The position numbers were made by a program, and so were the translations under genes. 32,243 nucleotides of DNA from positions 1-32,243 of the forward strand of contig CAIOTH010000017.1 of the NCBI GenBank assembly GCA_903861145.1, read 5' to 3'. Below are positions 24,972 through 32,243 of the stretch, in pieces. Position 1 is the first letter of the stretch. The number at the start of each line of letters is the position of its first letter. The notes beneath the pieces were generated by a model. That model searched no databases and had not been told where the DNA came from. It saw only the letters and a program-made list of their open reading frames with translations. This stretch comes from an uncultured Bacteroidota bacterium. Its GTDB lineage: Bacteria > Bacteroidota > Bacteroidia > Chitinophagales > LD1.

Positions 24972-27900
24972 ATGATAATGAGTAATCGGTTAAGAAATTT
25001 TGTTTCGGTTTTGGTTGCAATTGCTTTTGGGTTAGCCGCCAATTCGCAGTGTGCAATGTTGCCGGCTAGTACCATTTGTGGTGATATTAACCCCGGAGTT
25101 ACAGTAATTACACCCAGCCCGGCATGTTTTCAAAGTACTGTAATCATACATTTATCATCAGACATTCCGGTAGATTCCATTTGCCTGACATTTGGAGATG
25201 GGCATGACACCATCCTATTTAATCCTGATACGTCGTTTAACCTTACTCATAACTACAACTTCCCTCCTCCTGATGATTGCCCGGGCGGAGACCCATATCC
25301 CGGCATTCAATGTATTATTCAAGCCAATTTTTATAAGCATTGTCCAGGCAACGGATTTAGTTTTAACTTCAAATCAACCTCGTTATCGTTCAGATTTAAA
25401 CCACGCGCAAAATTTCCGTATCACAATGCAGTGCTTTGCGCAGGCAATTGCGTTACAGTGCCTTTAGATACTTCGTGCACTAACACTTATTGGCAAACAG
25501 ATTCAACCAGCTATACCTGGAGCTGGGGCGATACCAGCCAGCCTTATACGGTACTTCATACCCCGTTTAGCTTTTACCAAACACCACCGCACTGCTACAG
25601 TTCACCAGGTGTTTATGAAATAGTTCTTTCAGCCGAAAATGGTTGCGGCACCGAGGCAGATTCACTTAGACTTACGATACAGCAAATTGACACCGTTAGA
25701 ATTCCACAATTTGCACATTTGTGCACAGGAAACCCGGTGCCCGTTCACATCATCGGCGAAAACGCAAATTTTTATAGCACCTTTATTACACCGGGCTCGC
25801 CAAACGATACGGTAATTGGCTCTACCACAGCGACGCCTCAACTTATATTTTTTGTACCCGGCGTTTATACTGTTTACTTTTCATCGGGCGCATGCTTTGT
25901 TGATACTACCATAACTGTTGAAAGCGGAGCAGCTATGACGCATATCCCTTTTACCGACACCTGTTTTACCGGTAACAACCAGCTGGTTCTATCAAATTAC
26001 TATTCTACCCCTTCGGCTACACAAACAAATCATTTTAGCGTATTCGACTCAACCGGCCTAATTTACCAATACGATTCGGCCGGGGTGCCAAGTGCTGCTA
26101 TTAACTTGCTGCATGCGGGAAACTACATAGTAAAGGAAGTTTCCTCAAGCACATGTGACTCGTTGGTGCTTGCGCAAGATACGTTGACATTGTTTCCACC
26201 AACCAGTTTTCAGTTACCGGGAGATACGATGCTTTGCCTTCAATCGTTTTATATTCTGCCCACATTTGCGAACGTTATTATTTACCTGGATAGAGTGACA
26301 GTTGCCAGCGATACTGTTTATGTTGACTCGCTTAGGCAATATCAGTTTGTTTATACGCCATTGTGCGGAAATAGCAGAACATTAACAATAACAGCGAAGG
26401 GAACACCTGCACAAGGGCTGGATAGTTCATTTTGCGCTTCGCCAGGAATGATTGCCTTAACCGGTAGCCCGGCTGGTGGTACTTTTAATGGTTTGTTCAT
26501 TAATAACGGTCAATTAGATGGTAATTCTGCCGGGCCGGGTCACCATCCGTATACCTATACTTATAACGATGTGGCAGCCGGATGCATTTATATTGATACT
26601 TCTACTATTAATATTTACCCGGCAGTCGTAATTAATTATTCTTTAACCGATACTGTTTGCGCCGGAACAGCTGCAATTTTTGTTAACCAAGATGGCAGTC
26701 AGGTAAACGCGATAAATTTTGGAGATACAGCGGCCAACTTTAGCGGCAACCCAATTCAGCACATTTATAACCAATCGGGATTGCAGCACGCCACACTACA
26801 TATTACCGATACTTTAGGTTGTATGGTTACCATTGCTGATTCGGTGTTGGTCTTACCTCTTCCCATTGCTGACTTTATGTTACCTACCGCCGTGTGCGAC
26901 AGCACATCGGTTATACCTGTATTAACATCACCGGTGATAGGCACAAACACTTATGTATGGAACGTTGGCAATGATACCACATTTGCGCCTCCAACAATTT
27001 TGGTGCGCGATACACTTTACAATATTGTTTCGTATACCGTAAACGTAACGGTTACATCGCCACAATGCGGGGCGATAACTCAAAGCCATAGTATAATGGC
27101 TTTGGCCCAAACAAATGCAAATTTTGGCCTGGTGTACCAAGCCAATTGTAGCCCGATGCATCTTCAATTTGCGGATAATTCGCGGGGCGATAGTTTAACC
27201 TATTCGTGGTATTTAAACGACGTGCCATTTTCGAATGATAGTGTACCTGCGGCAAGATGGTTGACAGCAGATAGTGTTGATTCAGCATACAGATTTAAAT
27301 TAGTTGTGTGTTCGCCATCGTGTGGTTGCAGTACTTTTACAGATAGTGTTACTGTACACCCAGTAAACTTTGCAGTTTGTTTTCACCCGGATAGCTTTAG
27401 TGTTTGCCAGGGCAAGACCATGACATTTAAGGATTGTGGCAGAAGTTTTTGCAACCTGATTTACAATTTTGGTGACGGACAGGATACCATTACCGAAAGC
27501 GGGCAACAGGTTAGCCACTCATATGCTGAAGCGGGTACCTATACTGTTTGGTTGACTATGACATGCAATTGTATGACCGATTCGGCCTCGCAACAGGTGG
27601 TTATTAAGCCAAGCCCGCAGGTAAGCCCGGCAATCAGCAACGGTGATTGCACCGGCCATTTAGCCGATTTTAACGGGAACGTTATTTCAGGAAATCCGGT
27701 GACCTGGCAATGGAATTTTGGTGATGGTGGTTATAGCGGCTTGCAACACGCAACACATACTTACGGCATTGCAGGAATTTATAATGGCTGGGTGTTAGCC
27801 ACCGGTAGTAACTTTTGCGAATCGGACACTGCATTCTTTACCTTACCTGTAACGCAATCACCTAACTCAACTTTTGTTCACGATACCGCTGTGTGCCAGC

Positions 27901-28649
27901 GCACCTCGTTGCAAATAAATGTTGATTCACCAGCCTTAAACTCTACTTACATCTGGCACGTAGTAATTGGAAATGATAGCCAGCTCATTACCACTACCAA
28001 CGGCTCGCTTAATTTTAATACTGCCGATTCGGGTACCTATCACCTATCGCTTGAAACATTTAATAATGCGAACCCACTATGCGCTACTACTACCGGAAAT
28101 ATGCAGGTGGTAGTAATGCCGGCACCGGTTGCCCGTTTTACAGTTTTACCTTTCGAATCGGATATTAACTCGGACTTTGATTTTTATAACTACAGCACCA
28201 ACGCATTGTCTTACTGGTGGAGTTTTGGTAATGGCGATTCAAGTTACGCTGTTAATCCGGTATACAAATATGCGACCCCGGGTTTATACAATATCACCCT
28301 TGTTGCAATAAACGACCTATGTCGCGATACGGCAACCAACAAAATCCTGGTTAATCCTGCCTTGAATCTGTTTATACCTAATACTATCATAGCTAACGGG
28401 GATGGTTATAACGATAAGTTTCAGATATACGGGAACCTGGAAGCTATATATACGCTGGATGTAAAGATTTTTGACCGGACCGGGGAAAAGGTATATAGTA
28501 GCAACGATATATACTTTAAATGGGATGGCACATTCAAGGGTAAGCCCGTTGGGCCGGCTGTATTTGTTTATGAAATACTTGTAAACATAGTTGGGCAGGA
28601 AAACAGGCCACCAAGAATGTATAAGGGCAGTATTACTGTTTTAAGATAA
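24972..28649 (+). CDS. Large PKD-domain surface protein with T9SS type B (CHU_C) sorting domain
   Basis: A 1225-residue protein beginning MIMSNRLRNF; the second ATG at 24978 is equally possible. A signal peptide ends near residue 25. The body is a chain of beta-sandwich domains, several clearly of PKD type: YTWSWGDTSQPYTVL (about 180), LIYNFGDGQDTITES (about 830), WQWNFGDGGYSG (about 910) and YWWSFGNGDSSYAVN (about 1080), each followed by an (A/S)xPGxYxxxL strand. Cys pairs occur throughout. The last 100 residues are the gliding-motility-associated C-terminal domain (LFIPNTIIANGDGYNDKF...VKIFDRTGEKVY...KWDGTFKGKPVGPAVFVYEI). Type B cargo is exported by the T9SS and handled by a PorP/SprF-like partner, not seen here. 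An adhesin role is likely. Confidence 0.9.
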   Translation: MIMSNRLRNFVSVLVAIAFGLAANSQCAMLPASTICGDINPGVTVITPSPACFQSTVIIHLSSDIPVDSICLTFGDGHDTILFNPDTSFNLTHNYNFPPPDDCPGGDPYPGIQCIIQANFYKHCPGNGFSFNFKSTSLSFRFKPRAKFPYHNAVLCAGNCVTVPLDTSCTNTYWQTDSTSYTWSWGDTSQPYTVLHTPFSFYQTPPHCYSSPGVYEIVLSAENGCGTEADSLRLTIQQIDTVRIPQFAHLCTGNPVPVHIIGENANFYSTFITPGSPNDTVIGSTTATPQLIFFVPGVYTVYFSSGACFVDTTITVESGAAMTHIPFTDTCFTGNNQLVLSNYYSTPSATQTNHFSVFDSTGLIYQYDSAGVPSAAINLLHAGNYIVKEVSSSTCDSLVLAQDTLTLFPPTSFQLPGDTMLCLQSFYILPTFANVIIYLDRVTVASDTVYVDSLRQYQFVYTPLCGNSRTLTITAKGTPAQGLDSSFCASPGMIALTGSPAGGTFNGLFINNGQLDGNSAGPGHHPYTYTYNDVAAGCIYIDTSTINIYPAVVINYSLTDTVCAGTAAIFVNQDGSQVNAINFGDTAANFSGNPIQHIYNQSGLQHATLHITDTLGCMVTIADSVLVLPLPIADFMLPTAVCDSTSVIPVLTSPVIGTNTYVWNVGNDTTFAPPTILVRDTLYNIVSYTVNVTVTSPQCGAITQSHSIMALAQTNANFGLVYQANCSPMHLQFADNSRGDSLTYSWYLNDVPFSNDSVPAARWLTADSVDSAYRFKLVVCSPSCGCSTFTDSVTVHPVNFAVCFHPDSFSVCQGKTMTFKDCGRSFCNLIYNFGDGQDTITESGQQVSHSYAEAGTYTVWLTMTCNCMTDSASQQVVIKPSPQVSPAISNGDCTGHLADFNGNVISGNPVTWQWNFGDGGYSGLQHATHTYGIAGIYNGWVLATGSNFCESDTAFFTLPVTQSPNSTFVHDTAVCQRTSLQINVDSPALNSTYIWHVVIGNDSQLITTTNGSLNFNTADSGTYHLSLETFNNANPLCATTTGNMQVVVMPAPVARFTVLPFESDINSDFDFYNYSTNALSYWWSFGNGDSSYAVNPVYKYATPGLYNITLVAINDLCRDTATNKILVNPALNLFIPNTIIANGDGYNDKFQIYGNLEAIYTLDVKIFDRTGEKVYSSNDIYFKWDGTFKGKPVGPAVFVYEILVNIVGQENRPPRMYKGSITVLR

Positions 28650-28752
28650 CATTGGCAACATGGGAATTAAAGTTGCCGCACTGAACAACCATTGAATATT
28701 GGAACAACCTGAATAGGAGCTGCTGTTTATAACCATGTAGCTTTCAACCAAT

Positions 28753-28764
28753 TGCTAATTAGCA
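28753..28764. promoter_or_regulatory. Palindrome TGCTAATTAGCA before the copper monooxygenase gene
   Basis: A perfect 12-bp inverted repeat with a nearby extra half site TTGCTAA (28767-28773). It is about 40-50 bp before the ATG at 28806. It may be an operator; the AT-rich setting makes chance occurrence possible. Confidence 0.3.
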
Positions 28765-28805
28765 GTTTGCTAAAAAAACTTTACTTTCAATTAAATATCA
28801 AAAGC

Positions 28806-31800
28806 ATGAAGAAGTTTTTACTATTCACCGCAGTAATATTTTTTGTACGATTTGCACAGGCAAGTAACCCAACCTGGTCTCAGGACGTTGCGCCGATTTT
28901 ATATGCACATTGTACATCCTACCACCATCCGGGTAGCATTGCGCCATTTTCTTTGCTCAGCTATAACGATGCATATACCCATGCCAGTTTAATGAATAAT
29001 GATCTTACGCAAGGAATTATGCCCCCATGGCCACCGGATACTACCTACAGCCGATTTTTACATGAACGCATATTAAGTGCAAGTGACAGAGCCATTATTG
29101 AACAGTGGGCGACCAGCGGCAAAGCAGAAGGCGATGTAACACTTGCTCCGTCGCAACCATCTTATCCATCGGGTTCGCAACTTGCATCTGTTAATTTATC
29201 TGTTCAAATACCAACGTATACGGTGAGCGGAACGGGCGATGTTTACAGGAATTTTCCTATTGCGACCAATTTATCGCAGGACATGTATGTAACTGCAATT
29301 GAGGTTTTGCCAGGCAATGCATCTATCGTTCACCATGTCCTGGTCTACCAGGATTCTACCACCCAACCGGCAACACTTGATGCCAATGACCCGGGGCCTG
29401 GTTACACGGATGCCGGCGGTACGGGTTCAAATGCTTCTATATTAATTAACGGATGGGCCCCGGGAGCGAGTCCTTATTATACACCTGTGGGAACCGGCTT
29501 TCGTTTACCGGCACATACCAATATAGTGGTGCAGGTACATTATCCAAACGGAACACAGGGGCAAATGGATAGCACCCGTATTAATTTTACATTAACCTCG
29601 GTTGCACAAAGAAATATATCGGTAGTTCCTATTCTGAATTACCTAAGCGATATGACCAATGGGCCTATTAATATTGCTGCGAATACCACTAAAACATATT
29701 ACGAGAAATATACTATCCCAATAAATGTTACTCTTCTGGGAGTTTTTCCACATATGCACCTTATAGGACGTAGCATAAAATCGTGGGCCAATTTGCCAAC
29801 TACAAACGATACTGTTCCGTTAGTCAATATTCCGAATTGGAATTTTCATTGGCAGGGCACCTACGTTTTTCAAAATGCGCTAAAAATACCAAGCGGAACA
29901 ACGGTTCAGGCGTCGGCGTTTTACGATAATACCAGCAATAATCCGTATAACCCCAACTTTCCCCCTCAAGCTGTCGTTGCCGGCACTGCCACGACCAATG
30001 AAATGATGCTTGTTTACTTTTCATACCTTCCTTATCAAAACGGTGATACAAATTTGATTATTGACCGCAGGGTATTGGCACAAGGAGCTACCGCCTTTTG
30101 CAGTGGCCAATCGGTTGCCCTGCAAACTATCATAGGTGCACGATATACCTATCAATGGTATAATAACGGAACCAGCATATCGGGAGCTACCGGTGCAACT
30201 TATGTGGCCACTCAACCCGGAAATTATTATGTACACATAGTACTAGGCCCTAACAACACCTACAGTGATACGATTGCCGTTAGTATTATTTCAACCATAC
30301 CCTCGGCTTCAGTAATTCCGGGTAGCGCAACCTTATGCTCGGGGCAGAATGTAACACTGAATGCTTCAACGGGTAATAATTATACCTACCAATGGTTTTT
30401 AGATACAGTACCTATTAGCGGGGCTAGTGCATCTTCATATTCCGCTACTTCTGCCGGAAATTATTCCGTTCAAGTATATAATGGATGTTATGCCAAATCC
30501 TCACAAGTGCCAGTCACGGTAGGTTCGGCGCCATCAGCAACTGTAACTCCCTCGGGAGCTACTTCTTTTTGCCAGGGAAATAACGTTACACTTAGCGCAC
30601 CAAGTGGCTTGACTTATAACTGGAGTAACGGTTTAACTACCCAAAGTATTAGCGTTACCCAAACCGGTAACTATACTGTTACTGTATCGAGCGGAGGCAA
30701 TTGCACAGCAGCCTCAACGGCAACCGCTATAACAGTAAATGCCGCCCCATCAGCTAGCATTAGTGACGGAGGAGCCACTACTTTTTGTGCGGGGCAAAAT
30801 GTAATACTATCGGCACCCGGTAATTTAAGTTATAGCTGGAGCAACAATGCCACTGCACAAAGCGTTACTGCCGTGCAAACCGGCAGTTACAAAGTGACGG
30901 TTACTGATGGCAATGGCTGTACGGCTGCATCATCGGCCGTGCAGGTAACTGTTAATCCTCTGCCGACGGCTTCGATTAGTGCGAATGGCGCTACCAGCTT
31001 TTGCGCAGGTGGGAGCGTAACCTTAACGGCTGCAGTGAATGCTTCATATCATTGGAGCAATAATGCCAGTACCCAATCAATTTCGGCTAATGGCGCAGGT
31101 GGTTATGCCGTTACCGTTACTGATGCCAATACATGTAGCAACACGGCAAGTACTACCATAACCGTTTATTCGCTGCCCGACACCACAGTAAGTGCTAACA
31201 AACCAACTACTATTTGCCCGGGCGATGCTGTAACTTTAACCGGTGCCGCGGGATTAAGTTACTCATGGAGCAACGGAGCAACTACGCAATCGGTATCTGT
31301 TTCAAACAGCAGCACTTTGACACTAACGGTAACCAATCAGCACTCGTGCACTGCAGTTTCATCGCCAATTTCAATAACAGTTAGTAACAATGCTACGGCA
31401 AGTATTACTCCTTCGGGCGCTACTTCATTCTGTGCAGGAAATTCGGTTGTTCTTATAGCCAGCACAGGTACTTCGTACAACTGGAGCAATGGCTCTACCG
31501 GTCAGTCAATAACAGTAACCGCAAGCGGAAGCTATACCGTTAGTGTTACGGTAAGCGGAAGCTGTACGGCTGTATCGAATGCTCAAGCAATAAATATTTT
31601 TCAAAACCCGGATACACCTTCTATTACTGCCGGTGGCGCAACAACTTTTTGTGCAGGTAACAATGTTTCACTTAGCGCGCCTGCGGGATACAGTTATATG
31701 TGGAGTATGAACGAAACAACACAACAGGTAACTGTAAGTGCGGGGGGTAACTATACACTTACCGTTACCGATGGTAATGGTTGTAGCGCGGCATCATCGG

Positions 31801-32243
31801 CTACTACAGTAACCGTAAACACTTTGCCGGTTGTATCTTTCAGCTTTTCCGATTCAACAGTGTGTAGCAATGCTGCTGCTCTATCCTTAAGCGGGGGACT
31901 ACCAACGGGCGGTACCTATTCGGGAACGGGTATTAGCGGCAATAGTTTTGTACCAGCGTTAGCAAGTTTGGGAGCAAATCTGATTACTTACACTTATACA
32001 GATAATAATGGTTGTGCAAATAGTGCCGCACAAAATATAACGGTTAGCAGTTGTTTGGGCATGGATAATATATTCCTTCAGGATATTATATGTATACCAA
32101 ATCCAAGCAACGGAAACTTTGAAGTTAACTGGTCAGAAGCGAACATTGAGGTTACCGATATTAAGGTGTTTGATTTGGCAGGAAAACTAATTTATGTTAG
32201 CCAACCAGGCCATGCACAAAAACAAAGTATTGCTTTGCAAAAC
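28806..32243 (+). CDS. Copper type II (PHM-like) monooxygenase fused to Ig-like repeats and T9SS tail, partial at window end
   Basis: The frame is open for 1146 codons to the window edge, without a stop. In order: signal peptide MKKFLLFTAVIFFVRFAQA; a cytochrome-c-like segment (WSQDVAPILYAHC...GSIAPFSLLSYNDA...IMPPWPPD, about 24-105); a copper type II ascorbate-dependent monooxygenase domain (about 140-410); eight Cys-containing Ig-like units of about 75 residues, consensus FCAGxxVxLxA...Y.WSN...QS..V...GxYxVTVTD..GC (about 425-1020); one different PKD-like unit; and the start of a T9SS type A domain (CIPNPSNGNFEV...IKVFDLAGKLIY). All copper ligands of the PHM family can be placed: H176/H177, H245 (VQVHYPNG), H316-M-H318 and M400 (NEMM). 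The haem motif is broken (C36-T-S-Y39-H40). Secreted oxidation of an extracellular substrate is inferred. Confidence 0.88.
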   Translation, partial: MKKFLLFTAVIFFVRFAQASNPTWSQDVAPILYAHCTSYHHPGSIAPFSLLSYNDAYTHASLMNNDLTQGIMPPWPPDTTYSRFLHERILSASDRAIIEQWATSGKAEGDVTLAPSQPSYPSGSQLASVNLSVQIPTYTVSGTGDVYRNFPIATNLSQDMYVTAIEVLPGNASIVHHVLVYQDSTTQPATLDANDPGPGYTDAGGTGSNASILINGWAPGASPYYTPVGTGFRLPAHTNIVVQVHYPNGTQGQMDSTRINFTLTSVAQRNISVVPILNYLSDMTNGPINIAANTTKTYYEKYTIPINVTLLGVFPHMHLIGRSIKSWANLPTTNDTVPLVNIPNWNFHWQGTYVFQNALKIPSGTTVQASAFYDNTSNNPYNPNFPPQAVVAGTATTNEMMLVYFSYLPYQNGDTNLIIDRRVLAQGATAFCSGQSVALQTIIGARYTYQWYNNGTSISGATGATYVATQPGNYYVHIVLGPNNTYSDTIAVSIISTIPSASVIPGSATLCSGQNVTLNASTGNNYTYQWFLDTVPISGASASSYSATSAGNYSVQVYNGCYAKSSQVPVTVGSAPSATVTPSGATSFCQGNNVTLSAPSGLTYNWSNGLTTQSISVTQTGNYTVTVSSGGNCTAASTATAITVNAAPSASISDGGATTFCAGQNVILSAPGNLSYSWSNNATAQSVTAVQTGSYKVTVTDGNGCTAASSAVQVTVNPLPTASISANGATSFCAGGSVTLTAAVNASYHWSNNASTQSISANGAGGYAVTVTDANTCSNTASTTITVYSLPDTTVSANKPTTICPGDAVTLTGAAGLSYSWSNGATTQSVSVSNSSTLTLTVTNQHSCTAVSSPISITVSNNATASITPSGATSFCAGNSVVLIASTGTSYNWSNGSTGQSITVTASGSYTVSVTVSGSCTAVSNAQAINIFQNPDTPSITAGGATTFCAGNNVSLSAPAGYSYMWSMNETTQQVTVSAGGNYTLTVTDGNGCSAASSATTVTVNTLPVVSFSFSDSTVCSNAAALSLSGGLPTGGTYSGTGISGNSFVPALASLGANLITYTYTDNNGCANSAAQNITVSSCLGMDNIFLQDIICIPNPSNGNFEVNWSEANIEVTDIKVFDLAGKLIYVSQPGHAQKQSIALQN
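30090..31850 (+). repeat. Eight tandem Ig-like coding units
   Basis: Units of about 210-240 nt coding for the FCxGxxVxL...YxWSN...GCxA pattern inside the copper monooxygenase gene. Units 3-8 are the most alike, units 1 and 2 are longer and more diverged, and the DNA differs widely between units. They probably form a stalk between the enzyme and the sorting domain. Confidence 0.8.

Noticed and set aside
28656-28679. GGCAAC...GTTGCC hairpin after the PKD/type-B gene
   Set aside because: Only six base pairs with a 12-nt loop and no T tract; not convincing as a terminator.

Overview
The window looks like chromosomal DNA of a free-living Bacteroidota species, probably from the Chitinophagales/Sphingobacteriales side of the phylum. 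Five coding regions end in type IX secretion (T9SS) sorting domains: four type A and one type B (CHU_C, gliding-motility-associated). There is a TonB-dependent receptor paired with a DUF4249 lipoprotein, a TlpA-like thioredoxin protein with a Bacteroidota-style N-terminal domain, and promoter-like sites of the TTG-N19/21-TAnnTTTG type. No phage, transposon, CRISPR array or rRNA is visible.

Layout. Positions 1-67 hold the 5' half of a tRNA-Lys(CTT) whose T arm is missing. Positions 150-1729 (minus) carry a two-gene metal-transport unit: a NicO/RcnA-like membrane protein and a His-rich CDF exporter. Positions 1792-5154 (minus) encode two secreted repeat proteins with T9SS tails, a probable seven-unit beta-propeller and a 15-unit YopM/IpaH-type leucine-rich-repeat protein. 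A small SRPBCC/AHSA1-like protein follows, then on plus a secreted alpha/beta hydrolase with a T9SS tail, a Crp/Fnr regulator and a DinB-family protein. Positions 8447-13091 (minus) hold TlpA-like, TonB receptor and DUF4249 genes. Positions 13197-16826 (minus) hold two related surface proteins with collagen-like triplets; the larger one also carries eight Cys-rich units.

The second half starts with an orphan TPR histidine kinase and an arylsulfotransferase, then a small secreted protein built of a 14-residue Trp-His-Pro repeat. Next come two GNAT acetyltransferases flanking a COG2509 FAD-dependent oxidoreductase, and a 52-residue YqaE/Pmp3 protein convergent with the second acetyltransferase. 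A 540-bp non-coding gap contains two orphan intrinsic terminators. The window closes with two very large secreted proteins: a 1225-residue PKD/type-B protein, and a copper type II monooxygenase fused to Ig-like repeats and a T9SS tail, which runs off the end.

The common theme is the cell surface: secreted repeat proteins, secreted enzymes, nutrient uptake and metal handling. I see no single multi-gene system that is clearly new. The most unusual items are the 14-residue W/H/P repeat protein, the collagen plus Cys-repeat fusion, the copper monooxygenase with all copper ligands but a broken haem motif, and the orphan terminators around the YqaE gene.
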